IMG/VR virus record: IMGVR_UViG_3300021964_000711
Location: 1-20,548 of that record
DNA from: a virus
DNA length: 20,548 nt
Strand: one strand, 5' to 3'
The notes under the pieces: model-generated
The model's input: only the letters and a program-made list of their open reading frames with translations
What the model was told of the DNA's origin: nothing
Database searches by the model: none
In this document: positions 7,241 to 12,694 of the stretch, one piece after another
Layout: each line of letters begins with the position of its first letter
Numbering within the stretch: the stretch's first letter is position 1
Translations under genes and position numbers: made by a program

Positions 7241-7317
7241 TATTTTTTCTTCTTTTTTTTGTTTTTCATGGGTGGTCTTCCTTTTTTAGACCCATATGTT
7301 CCTTTACCTTTTGGCAT
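7240..7317 (-). CDS. 25-aa basic mini-protein (MPKGKGTYGSKKGRPP)
   Basis: A 25-codon frame begins MPKGKGTYGSKKGRPP and ends in six lysines, with ATG at 7317 and TAA overlapping the next ATG. A good Shine-Dalgarno (AGGAG, 7 bases upstream) precedes it. The N-terminal motif MPxGKGTYGSKxGRPP is one I recall as a frequent mini-protein in marine phage genomes, often near capsid genes. It is the first gene after a strong hairpin (7337-7363), so that hairpin would be in the leader of this sub-operon. Function unknown; nucleic-acid binding is inferred from charge. Confidence 0.72.
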   Translation of the reverse strand: MPKGKGTYGSKKGRPPMKNKKKKKK

Positions 7318-7336
7318 GATTTTCTCCTGTTTAGTT

Positions 7337-7363
7337 GGTAGGGGAGAGACACCCACCCCTACC
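7337..7363. promoter_or_regulatory. Stem-loop ahead of the structural sub-operon
   Basis: GGTAGGGG (7337-7344) and CCCCTACC (7356-7363) form a perfect 8-bp stem with an 11-nt loop, strikingly GC-rich for this window. In the leftward transcript it lies downstream of the helix-turn-helix gene and 20 bases upstream of the 25-aa gene. It is not followed by a U-tract in that direction, so it is more likely a processing or stability hairpin than a simple terminator. Confidence 0.6.
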
Positions 7364-7414
7364 TTCCGTTGTTTTTACATATCCTAGTATTATTACTAAG
7401 ATGATTCGCTTATA

Positions 7415-8020
7415 TTATGATTTGCTAGAACTTTGCAACTTTAATCTAACAAATTGTTCAAATCTGTCCTTAGATAGTCGTTTTTTTGCGATCTCAAATT
7501 CGGACATAGATTCATTTTCCTTAATAGTTTCTAATAAGTTCTTCAATGAGGGTTTGCTAGACTTTATATCTACTTTCATAGAATACTTATTATCATATTT
7601 TTTACCTATACTAGTATTATTTAATTTATTTGATTTACTTAATTGTTCTGTGGAAGACTTTTTGGTCGTTTTATGGTCGTTAGGCTTCTCCAAAGATTGA
7701 TATTTGTCATATTTTACAATGCTATATACACTAAGACGTTTGGTCGTTCTTTGGTATAAATTATGGTTGTTAATTAACCTATGAATTATTGATTTTACCT
7801 TAGATTTAGTAATGTCAAATTTCTTAGCCAAATCACGTTCTGCTATACAAACTTCACCTCTTTGTAATAAGATTTTTTTACAACGATAGATAACTTCACA
7901 AGCTTCATGTGATGCCATAGCCATGAGATAAATAAATACAGAAACATCTAATTGGTTTTTAAAATCTGCTGAATTAAAAATTTTTCTGTGCAATAATACA
8001 AATCCATTTTTATGATTCAT
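7415..8020 (-). CDS. Winged-helix replication initiator-like protein
   Basis: The 201-aa protein has an N-terminal DNA-binding region typical of phage replisome organisers. A start of GFVLLHRKIFNS leads through a helical bundle to RGEVCIAERDLAKKFDITKSKVKSIIHRLINN (about 54-85), a winged helix-turn-helix, and the closing strand SVYSIVKYDKYQ (about 97-108). The pattern GxxxxxxRDLAKKFxIxKSKVxxxIxRL...IxxYDxYQ is what I know from initiator and helix-turn-helix proteins encoded beside replication loaders. After about residue 108 comes a low-complexity Lys/Ser/Asn linker and a helical C-terminus that could contact a helicase. I infer origin binding or replisome recruitment, but a transcription factor is possible. 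The start overlaps the previous stop by 4 nt. Confidence 0.6.
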   Translation of the reverse strand: MNHKNGFVLLHRKIFNSADFKNQLDVSVFIYLMAMASHEACEVIYRCKKILLQRGEVCIAERDLAKKFDITKSKVKSIIHRLINNHNLYQRTTKRLSVYSIVKYDKYQSLEKPNDHKTTKKSSTEQLSKSNKLNNTSIGKKYDNKYSMKVDIKSSKPSLKNLLETIKENESMSEFEIAKKRLSKDRFEQFVRLKLQSSSKS

Positions 8021-8280
8021 TTGACCGCCTTGAGAACTTGCTCTAAAATATTTGCGTATTTTTTCTTAGCTATCTCACAGGATTTATATACAGGAAACCA
8101 AGATAAGTTTAATTCCTTGCCTAGCTTTGCATAACTTATTCCTAGCTTATCTTTTAAAACTGATATTAATATTTTCTTTTGGTCTAAATCAAAGAACTCA
8201 TTGTCTTTATAAATTTTCTGATTCAAGAGTGCTTTTTGCACTTGCTTGGAGATTGTCGTAATACTTGATTGGCTCGTCAT
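8017..8280 (-). CDS. Small HTH protein, faintly DnaA domain IV-like
   Basis: This is an 87-aa protein. Residues about 35-75 (ILISVLKDKLGISYAKLGKELNLSWFPVYKSCEIAKKK) read as a helix, a loop and a helix-turn-helix, resembling the second half of the DnaA C-terminal DNA-binding domain. The resemblance is weak and a simple regulator is equally possible. The start ATG at 8280 lies within the end of the HNH gene (74-nt overlap in another frame). It is supported by a strong Shine-Dalgarno, AAGGAAGG at 8293-8286, five bases upstream. The stop overlaps the next ATG by four bases. Position between an HNH nuclease and a replication-initiator-like gene suggests a DNA-metabolism role. Confidence 0.6.
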   Translation of the reverse strand: MTSQSSITTISKQVQKALLNQKIYKDNEFFDLDQKKILISVLKDKLGISYAKLGKELNLSWFPVYKSCEIAKKKYANILEQVLKAVK

Positions 8281-8605
8281 AGTAACCTTCCTTGTAGAGT
8301 TGTTTTATCTTGGCACAAACACTTTTCTGTGCTAACTGCTTAGCTATATATACAGGATTTATATTAAGTGCAAACCAAAATTTTAATTCATTCATAGAAT
8401 GTTGTTTTTGATGACAAAGATAACATAGAGGAACAACCATACCATCAGATGGTTTTATACCCCAACCAATATTTCCTTTTGAATCTGTGTGTCTTATATG
8501 TGTGCTTTGAATTCCATAATTTGAACGACAACGTAAGCAAACATGATTTCTTGCAACCCATTCTAGATGTTTTTTGGATTTAACTATTTTAGTTTTCCGA
8601 ATCAT
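8207..8605 (-). CDS. HNH-type nuclease of the Ref/DUF968 kind
   Basis: The 132-aa protein carries the signature I associate with Ref-like/DUF968 recombination nucleases: HLEWVARNHVCLRC (13-26), HIRH (36-39), IKPSDGMVVPLC (50-61), then CYLCHQKQH (61-69). The CxxC plus CxxCH set can hold zinc. The family (P1 Ref) uses an HNH active site and cuts DNA in RecA filaments. The length and the trailing FWFALNINPVYIAKQLA helix fit. It is the first gene of the leftward block, with ATG at 8605 and an inverted repeat immediately before it. I infer a role in recombination or host DNA degradation. The family call is made on motifs alone. Confidence 0.75.
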   Translation of the reverse strand: MIRKTKIVKSKKHLEWVARNHVCLRCRSNYGIQSTHIRHTDSKGNIGWGIKPSDGMVVPLCYLCHQKQHSMNELKFWFALNINPVYIAKQLAQKSVCAKIKQLYKEGYYDEPIKYYDNLQASAKSTLESENL

Positions 8606-8610
8606 ATAAC

Positions 8611-8638
8611 GTGGCTAGATGGAAGGCTACCTAGCCAC
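8611..8638. promoter_or_regulatory. Inverted repeat in the leader of the HNH gene
   Basis: GTGGCTAG (8611-8618) and CTAGCCAC (8631-8638) are perfect complements around a 12-nt loop, and the repeat ends five bases before the ATG at 8605. It is GC-rich in an AT-rich intergenic region. No conventional Shine-Dalgarno is exposed between hairpin and start, so the stem could control translation of the first leftward gene. A protein operator is the alternative. Confidence 0.5.
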
Positions 8639-8674
8639 AATTCGTCAATACAACCTATAGAACAAAATAGCAAC

Positions 8675-8680
8675 ATTATA
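8675..8680 (-). promoter_or_regulatory. Candidate -10 box of the leftward promoter
   Basis: On the minus strand these six bases read TATAAT, a perfect sigma-70 -10 hexamer, about 70 bases upstream of the first leftward ATG. No good -35 is seen at 16-18 bases, so this is a weak call in a region where TATAAT-like hexamers are frequent by composition. Confidence 0.3.
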
Positions 8681-8685
8681 AGTTA

Positions 8686-8714
8686 TTGTATTTATTATAT
8701 TCTTTTTATATAAA
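8686..8714 (+). promoter_or_regulatory. Candidate sigma-70 promoter of the early rightward block
   Basis: TTGTAT (8686-8691) and TATAAA (8709-8714) are separated by 17 bases. The -35 is poor (3 of 6) and the -10 good (5 of 6). The same architecture recurs at 14139-14167 (TTGTTA, 17 bases, TATAAA), which raises confidence. The promoter lies in the divergent region between blocks. Confidence 0.45.
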
Positions 8715-8793
8715 TATGCACTTTTTACTAGATATATTATATTACTAATATATAAGGTTGCTTATGAAAACAAATCAAAAAGGAGAAAAAAAA

Positions 8794-9006
8794 ATGAAAA
8801 ACAATAAATTAAAAATACACGAAACTACTTTAATTGGTTTTAAACAAATTGTTGAAATGTTTGAAAGCAAAGATGCAAAAGAATGTAAAGATGGTATGGA
8901 AATTTCTTGGACAAAATTAGGTAAATATCTTAGTCCAATATCTCTATCTTTGTTAACACAAATTAATACTAAAACTCTTAAAAAAGCTGATACTGAAATA
9001 GCTTAA
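8794..9006 (+). CDS. First early protein, 70 aa, function unknown
   Basis: The start is placed at ATG 8794 because AGGAG (8781-8785) stands eight bases before it, giving 70 aa beginning MKNNKLKIHETTLIGFKQ. An in-frame ATG at 8764 with a weaker AAGG would add ten residues (MKTNQKGEKK). The protein is acidic/basic mixed and probably all-helical, with no recognisable motif. As the first gene behind the divergent promoter it is likely expressed immediately on infection, the position where phages often keep host-takeover or anti-defence proteins; that is inference. It is followed by a GC-rich GNRA hairpin before the next gene. Confidence 0.65.
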   Translation: MKNNKLKIHETTLIGFKQIVEMFESKDAKECKDGMEISWTKLGKYLSPISLSLLTQINTKTLKKADTEIA

Positions 9007-9014
9007 ATTAAACA

Positions 9015-9030
9015 GGGGGCGAAAGCCCCC
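9015..9030 (+). promoter_or_regulatory. GNRA-tetraloop hairpin between early genes
   Basis: GGGGGC (9015-9020), GAAA, GCCCCC (9025-9030) form a perfect 6-bp all-GC stem with a GNRA tetraloop. It sits in the 45-base gap between two co-directional genes. No U-tract follows (ACAACAAAGG), so it is probably an RNA stabiliser or partial attenuator rather than a full intrinsic terminator. Confidence 0.6.
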
Positions 9031-9051
9031 ACAACAAAGGAAGGAAAAAAA

Positions 9052-9624
9052 ATGAAAAAACAAAAATTTAAATTTTCGTCTATTATGTTAGAAGAAATGC
9101 TTTGGAAAGCATCAGGAGTAGATTACGAAAACGAAAATAAAAGAAGTGAAGAATTGCTGACCATCATAAATAATAAAGTTGAAGCAGTTATTCCCAAAAA
9201 AAAAAGATATGATGTTGTTGATAGAATTACTGAAAAACAACAATCAGCAAAATCTTATAAAGAATATGTTTCTTTACAATTATCTAAATATAAAAAAGAA
9301 TTTGCATATTTAGAAATTACAGAAGAAGAATTTAACACATGGTATGACTATTGGCTTGATTATTACTATGATGATTATTCTTGTTTTGGTGATATGAGAG
9401 ATAGTTTCATACAACCATTTAACTGGTTAAACTCACATAAAAAAATTAGAAGTGTTGAATATTTAGAAGCAAAAAAACTTTTAAATAGAATGGAAAAAGT
9501 CTTTAAAAACAATTCTTCTAATAACGATCATAGAGCAAGTAACAAATTAAAATTTGCTTATGAGTTAGCAAAAGCTGGTGTTACTACTGAAACAATAAAT
9601 CAAACAATGAAAACTAAACATTAA
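9052..9624 (+). CDS. Early protein of 190 aa, function unknown
   Basis: The ATG at 9052 follows a purine-rich Shine-Dalgarno (AAGGAAGG). The 190-aa protein is highly charged and helical. A remarkable aromatic/acidic cluster lies at about 97-114 (WYDYWLDYYYDDYSCFGD), followed by QPFNWLN, and the N-terminal part holds IPKKKRYDVVDRI. No membrane segment, signal peptide or known catalytic motif is visible, and I do not recognise the family. The dense acidic-aromatic patch could mimic nucleic acid or bind a basic partner, which is speculation. Codon and base use match the neighbouring early genes. It is the largest unknown in the early block. Confidence 0.75.
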   Translation: MKKQKFKFSSIMLEEMLWKASGVDYENENKRSEELLTIINNKVEAVIPKKKRYDVVDRITEKQQSAKSYKEYVSLQLSKYKKEFAYLEITEEEFNTWYDYWLDYYYDDYSCFGDMRDSFIQPFNWLNSHKKIRSVEYLEAKKLLNRMEKVFKNNSSNNDHRASNKLKFAYELAKAGVTTETINQTMKTKH

Positions 9625-9636
9625 GGAAGGTAACTA

Positions 9637-9723
9637 ATGGGAACATTTGTATTTTGTACTGGAATAATATTATTACTATTTATTTACAGTTTATTAGCGA
9701 TCATATTTGATTGGGAAAAATGA
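9637..9723 (+). CDS. 28-aa single-span membrane peptide
   Basis: A 28-codon frame starting MGTFVFCTGIILLLFIYSLL and ending IFDWEK has ATG at 9637 with a strong Shine-Dalgarno (AGGAAGG, six bases upstream). Residues about 3-23 are a clear transmembrane helix with a short acidic/basic C-terminal tail. Its TGA overlaps the next ATG (ATGA), showing translational coupling. An inner-membrane location is inferred. Possible roles include membrane targeting of a host function or superinfection exclusion; nothing more specific can be said. Confidence 0.65.
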   Translation: MGTFVFCTGIILLLFIYSLLAIIFDWEK

Positions 9724-9887
9724 AAACTCAATTTACTGATAGCGAGGTTGAAATTATGTATAGAATAATTAGACAATACTTAATGAACGAGGAAATAATG
9801 ACTCATGGTCATAATGATCCTAAGGTTTATAAATTATTTAAACGATTGCACCAAATAAGAGGATATAAAAATGAATCTAAAAAATAG
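9720..9887 (+). CDS. Small early protein, 55 aa, unknown
   Basis: ATG 9720 overlaps the stop of the membrane peptide by four bases. The 55-aa product starts MKTQFTDSEVEIMYRIIRQY, contains HGHNDPKVYKLFKRLHQIRG and is predicted helical with a basic second half. The 3' end overlaps the next gene by 17 bases, whose Shine-Dalgarno (AGAGGA) lies inside this frame. No family recognised. Coupling at both ends is the main support for its reality. Confidence 0.6.
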   Translation: MKTQFTDSEVEIMYRIIRQYLMNEEIMTHGHNDPKVYKLFKRLHQIRGYKNESKK

Positions 9888-10122
9888 TTTTGAACGAGCA
9901 AGAGAAGCTAACGAAAAACAACAAGAGTTACTAAAAAAAGAAGTTTATAAAGAACAACAAATAGTAACTAGGATTATGGAAGAAATCCAATGGGGAGAAT
10001 CTAAAAAAAATATGTTGTTTGATATTGTCAAAGACTATAATATTACTTCTAAAGAATTTGATTTGCTTTATCACCAAGCAGTAGAGCATATTAAAAATAA
10101 AACTAAATGGTGGAGAATCTAA
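9871..10122 (+). CDS. Helical early protein, 83 aa, unknown
   Basis: The start ATG 9871 follows AGAGGA at a seven-base spacing. The N-terminal half (about 1-45) is a long charged helix rich in Glu, Lys and Gln (SFERAREANEKQQELLKKE), suggesting a coiled coil and oligomerisation. The second half contains KDYNITSKEFDLLYHQAVEHI and ends KTKWWRI. No catalytic motif or membrane segment is seen. The stop codon shares a base with the next ATG (TAATG), so it is expressed with the downstream gene. Function unknown. Confidence 0.7.
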   Translation: MNLKNSFERAREANEKQQELLKKEVYKEQQIVTRIMEEIQWGESKKNMLFDIVKDYNITSKEFDLLYHQAVEHIKNKTKWWRI

Positions 10123-10370
10123 TGGAAGAAAGAATACTAGCTAAAATACACTTAGACAAAATTCTTGAAAACGACTCAAGAAAAGATGAGTTGATTTCAA
10201 TAATCACGCACTACTTTTCTAGCTTTCCAAATGTTAAAAAGAAATGGGAAGGTAGATATAGTGCAGAAGTAAAAACTAAAAACAAAAAAAATAAAGGGAA
10301 ACAACATGAAAAGAGTGAAGGCAGTTTCAAGGTTATCAGCAACGATAATCCTGATGACGTTACTGAGTAA
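10122..10370 (+). CDS. Small early protein, 82 aa, unknown
   Basis: I use ATG 10122 (TAATG junction, GGAG six bases upstream) rather than an ATG at 10107. The 82-aa product starts MEERILAKIHLDKILENDSR and has a helical N-terminal half with HYFSSFP near residue 30. A basic Lys/Asn-rich middle (KTKNKKNKGKQ) and an acidic tail follow. The last 65 bases overlap the lipoprotein gene in another frame. The low-complexity tail may therefore be constrained by the overlapping signal sequence. Function unknown. Confidence 0.65.
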   Translation: MEERILAKIHLDKILENDSRKDELISIITHYFSSFPNVKKKWEGRYSAEVKTKNKKNKGKQHEKSEGSFKVISNDNPDDVTE

Positions 10371-10635
10371 TTGTGCATACAAACCAATTATAGATACCAA
10401 AGGTCGTTCAGGTTCTTTTGATTTTTCAAGAGCAGAAGAACTAACTGATGATTTACAAAGTTGTGAATATCAGGCTAAAGCTAATACAAATTCAGTATTA
10501 GAAATATCTAAAAAAACTTATAATCTATTGCTTAGACCAAAGCTATTATGGCTTTCGCCTAAAGCAGAAGATAAGTACAAACAAATTACTGTGAACTGTC
10601 TTGAAGGCAGAGGGTTTTCAGTATTAAACAAATAA
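10306..10635 (+). CDS. Phage-encoded lipoprotein candidate
   Basis: The 109-aa protein begins with a typical bacterial signal: MKRVKAVSRLS, then the hydrophobic ATIILMTLL, then SNC. This gives a lipobox-like LLSNC with Cys23 as the predicted lipidated residue. The mature part starts CAYKPIIDTKGRSGSF and contains EELTDDLQSCEYQAKAN and a final NCLEGRGFSVLN. Two cysteines (in QSCEY and VNCLEG) could form a periplasmic disulfide. I recall similar small lipoproteins in alphaproteobacteria and their phages, without a known function. Phage lipoproteins such as T5 Llp block receptors and prevent superinfection, and an early lipoprotein fits that role by inference. The gene starts inside the preceding frame. 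Confidence 0.72.
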   Translation: MKRVKAVSRLSATIILMTLLSNCAYKPIIDTKGRSGSFDFSRAEELTDDLQSCEYQAKANTNSVLEISKKTYNLLLRPKLLWLSPKAEDKYKQITVNCLEGRGFSVLNK

Positions 10636-10648
10636 CAAAGGAAGGAAA

Positions 10649-10816
10649 ATGACAAACAAAGAAATAGAACTTAAATTAGAATTGCTTTATGAAAAAACAT
10701 TAAGATTTGATCTTCTTAATTATTTAGAATGGTCAGATACCTGTGAAAGTGTTTTAAAAGAAATACAGGAAGATATAATTCAATTACAAAAAATATTTAT
10801 AACAAAGGGAGAATAA
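10649..10816 (+). CDS. 55-aa helical protein, unknown
   Basis: A 55-codon frame starts MTNKEIELKLELLYEKTLRF, with ATG 10649 and a Shine-Dalgarno AAGGAAGG three bases upstream. The sequence is a continuous charged helix with heptad-like Leu/Ile spacing (LLNYLEWSD, VLKEIQEDIIQLQKIF), suggesting a coiled coil. The next gene starts one base after its stop and uses GGGAG inside this frame as its Shine-Dalgarno. I do not recognise a family. The frame fills a gap otherwise empty of genes and is in phase with operon spacing. Confidence 0.6.
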   Translation: MTNKEIELKLELLYEKTLRFDLLNYLEWSDTCESVLKEIQEDIIQLQKIFITKGE

Positions 10817-10817
10817 A

Positions 10818-10988
10818 ATGCTAACAGAAATAGACCTAGATCGTAATAATAAGTTACAAGCAGAGCAACAAGTACAGAAAGAAAAAGAAAGACAAGAACT
10901 AAACAAATATTGTGCTGATAGCAGAATACCAAGCGATTGTAAGGCAGAAGCTATCGTGGACTTTCAAATTAAATGGGGGTTAATGTAA
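10818..10988 (+). CDS. 56-aa protein with two cysteines, unknown
   Basis: ATG 10818 follows GGGAG at six bases. The 56-aa product has a charged helical first half (NNKLQAEQQVQKEKERQE) and a second half NKYCADSRIPSDCKAEAIVDF with two cysteines nine residues apart. Its stop TAA shares its last base with the ATG of the XRE regulator (TAATG). The coupling suggests co-expression with the regulator, for example as an accessory or antagonist; that is inference. Family not recognised. Confidence 0.6.
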   Translation: MLTEIDLDRNNKLQAEQQVQKEKERQELNKYCADSRIPSDCKAEAIVDFQIKWGLM

Positions 10989-11344
10989 TGGATAATAAAT
11001 GCTTAACAGAAGAAGAAATAAAACTAAAAAAAACAATAGGTAAAAATCTTAGATACCTTAGATACAGGACATTTAGGATTGCAAGAAATAAACATAACAA
11101 CATAACTCATAGACCTTTAACGCAAAGTGATCTTGGTAAAATACTTGGTGGAATAACTTTTCAACAAATACAAAAATATGAAAAGGGTGAAAACATGATA
11201 CCAACTCTTAAATTAATTAAGATTAGTGATTTTTTTAATGTGCCTATGAGAGCATTATGTAATGAAAAATTATTATCGTATCCTTATACCAAAAGCATAT
11301 CGGAGAATATAATTTATGAATTACCACAACAACATAATATATAA
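10988..11344 (+). CDS. XRE-family transcriptional regulator
   Basis: I use ATG 10988 (TAATG junction); a start at 10973 would add five residues. The 118-aa protein contains a Cro/CI-type helix-turn-helix at about 44-66: LTQSDLGKILGGITFQQIQKYEKG, followed by ENMIPTLKLIKISDFFNVPMRAL. This LTQxxLGKxLGxTFQQIQKYEKG form is common in alphaproteobacterial XRE proteins. The N-terminal region is longer than usual and basic (RTFRIARNKHNN). Just downstream lies a palindrome overlapping a TTGACA promoter for the exonuclease gene (11360-11403). I infer that this regulator binds there and controls the recombination genes. A temperate lifestyle is not shown, because no integrase is present. Confidence 0.88.
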   Translation: MDNKCLTEEEIKLKKTIGKNLRYLRYRTFRIARNKHNNITHRPLTQSDLGKILGGITFQQIQKYEKGENMIPTLKLIKISDFFNVPMRALCNEKLLSYPYTKSISENIIYELPQQHNI

Positions 11345-11359
11345 AATAATGTTTGTGAT

Positions 11360-11376
11360 AAGCATATTTTATGCTT
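11360..11376. promoter_or_regulatory. Palindromic operator candidate
   Basis: AAGCATA (11360-11366) and TATGCTT (11370-11376) are perfect inverted repeats with a 3-base centre. The last base is the first T of the TTGACA -35 at 11376. The site lies 15 bases after the XRE gene and before the exonuclease gene, so it is a good candidate for regulator binding. Confidence 0.5.
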
Positions 11377-11403
11377 TGACATATGTTATAGTTTCTATAT
11401 TAA
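11376..11403 (+). promoter_or_regulatory. Promoter of the exonuclease/SSB genes
   Basis: A perfect -35 TTGACA (11376-11381) is followed after 16 bases by TATTAA (11398-11403), a 4-of-6 match to the -10. The exonuclease ATG is 31 bases downstream with GGGAAGG as Shine-Dalgarno. It is the only perfect TTGACA I noted upstream of a gene in this block. Confidence 0.5.
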
Positions 11404-11434
11404 CTACTTAAAACAAATCAAAGGGAAGGAAAAA

Positions 11435-12172
11435 ATGATACAAACTAAATTATATAATGAAGAAGAAACTTTATTATTTGATCCAATACCACACAAATAT
11501 TATTGGAACGAAGAAGAAATACCATCAGCAACTACTATAACAAAAATACTAACTCCAGCACAAGCTATCGGTAATTGGACTGCCAAGATGTGTGCTGATG
11601 AATTTAAGAAATTAATTGTAGCTGGTAAGTCCTATGATGAGATTCAATTATTAGAATATTATGATCAGATAAAAAAATCTGCCAATGCTAATATGTCTAA
11701 TGCTGGATTGATTGGTGGTCAGGTACATGATTTAATTGAAAATTATATTCATTATAAAACTGTTCCTGAAATCCATAACGAGCAAATGCAAAAATCATTT
11801 AATAAGTTTAAAGAATGGTACGACTCACAAGAGGGATTAGAATTAGTTTCTACGGAGAGAAAAGTATTATCTCGTATTCATAAATTTACTGGAACACTTG
11901 ATGCTCTATTTAAAAAGAATGATGAGTATATCATTTATGATTGGAAAACATCATCAGGTATTAGGGATAGTTATTATGTTCAGATTTATCTTTATGCGAT
12001 CTGCATAGAAGAAGAACTAGGCATCAAAGTTCCTAAAGGTGTGATTGTTAATTGCACTAAAGAAGGAAAATTAAGAATTGCTGAGTTTGATATATCTCAA
12101 GACAATCACGATACAGCTTTGTCGTGCTTAAAAATATATCGTTTTAAACCAAATAAAAAGGAGAAAAAATAA
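11435..12172 (+). CDS. RecB/Cas4-like PD-(D/E)XK exonuclease
   Basis: The 245-aa protein shows the RecB-family nuclease layout: N-terminal PSATTITKIL (30-39), GGQVHDLIE (94-102) with the conserved His, GTLDAL (153-158) with the metal-binding Asp, IIYDWKTSS (166-174) with the D...(D/E)xK element, and YVQIYLYA (181-188), the QxxxY motif. Such enzymes resect double-stranded DNA to expose ssDNA for annealing. It overlaps by one base with the next gene, a probable ssDNA-binding protein, so the pair would form a recombination module. It has its own promoter at 11376-11403 and probable control by the XRE protein. No strand-annealing protein (Bet/RecT) is recognised nearby. Confidence 0.9.
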   Translation: MIQTKLYNEEETLLFDPIPHKYYWNEEEIPSATTITKILTPAQAIGNWTAKMCADEFKKLIVAGKSYDEIQLLEYYDQIKKSANANMSNAGLIGGQVHDLIENYIHYKTVPEIHNEQMQKSFNKFKEWYDSQEGLELVSTERKVLSRIHKFTGTLDALFKKNDEYIIYDWKTSSGIRDSYYVQIYLYAICIEEELGIKVPKGVIVNCTKEGKLRIAEFDISQDNHDTALSCLKIYRFKPNKKEKK

Positions 12173-12684
12173 TGAGTCATATACAAGGAGTCGTTACAGC
12201 AATATTTGATAACCGACTTAAAAATGGACAACCTAGTCCTTATCCTAATCATAAAATAATGATTGGCGATAATGAATATACAGCTTGGACAGCAAATGAA
12301 CTACCATGCAAAAAAGGAGATACAGTAAGTCTTCATTTTGGTGTATCTAAAAAAACTGGTAAAACTTTTGTTTCTAGTGATTTTGAAACTAAGGAATTAA
12401 AGCTACAAGTAATACCTCAAGGACAACCAATACCAACTGAGGAAATACCTTTAGATGATAATTTAGAACCTGATCATGTTGCTAATGCTGGTGTAGTTGA
12501 TAATAGTCCAACTAGCTTTAATTATGGTGCTAATGTTAAAACAAATATAGACAAAAAAGGTTTAGAGATGTTTTGCATGGCTTGTGTAAAATCCAGCTTA
12601 GAATCTGGTCAATTAAAAGCAGATAGACAATCAATTCAATCTTTTATAAATGATATGAAAGAAATTTATAAAGTATCATTTTAA
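12172..12684 (+). CDS. Probable single-stranded DNA-binding protein
   Basis: This 170-aa protein starts at ATG 12172, sharing the last base of the exonuclease stop. Residues about 1-75 read as a small beta-barrel: IQGVVTAIFDNRL, HKIMIGDNEYTAWTANELP, KKGDTVSLHFGVSKKTGKTFVSSDF. These strands, with basic and aromatic residues, fit an OB-fold. A Pro/Asp/Asn-rich linker follows (about 80-120) and then a helical C-terminus. Classical SSBs end in an acidic tip, whereas this one ends YKVSF, so interaction with partners may differ. Pairing with an exonuclease supports a ssDNA role. A direct match to a known SSB family was not recognised, so the call is by fold and context. Confidence 0.6.
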   Translation: MSHIQGVVTAIFDNRLKNGQPSPYPNHKIMIGDNEYTAWTANELPCKKGDTVSLHFGVSKKTGKTFVSSDFETKELKLQVIPQGQPIPTEEIPLDDNLEPDHVANAGVVDNSPTSFNYGANVKTNIDKKGLEMFCMACVKSSLESGQLKADRQSIQSFINDMKEIYKVSF

Positions 12685-12694
12685 ATATGAATTT

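Noticed and set aside
7029-7289. Phe/Leu-rich rightward frame that looks like a membrane protein
   Set aside because: It is the complement of Lys-rich genes; antisense of AAA codons gives Phe, which mimics membrane segments.
7335-7700. Rightward frame starting in the hairpin region
   Set aside because: Antisense to the initiator-like gene, begins inside the inverted repeat and has no Shine-Dalgarno.
10197-10400. Hydrophobic leftward frame under the lipoprotein start
   Set aside because: Antisense to two coupled rightward genes, one with a clear signal sequence.
10988-11344. Reading the XRE protein as proof of a temperate phage
   Set aside because: No integrase, attachment site or antirepressor is visible here; XRE proteins also occur in lytic phages.
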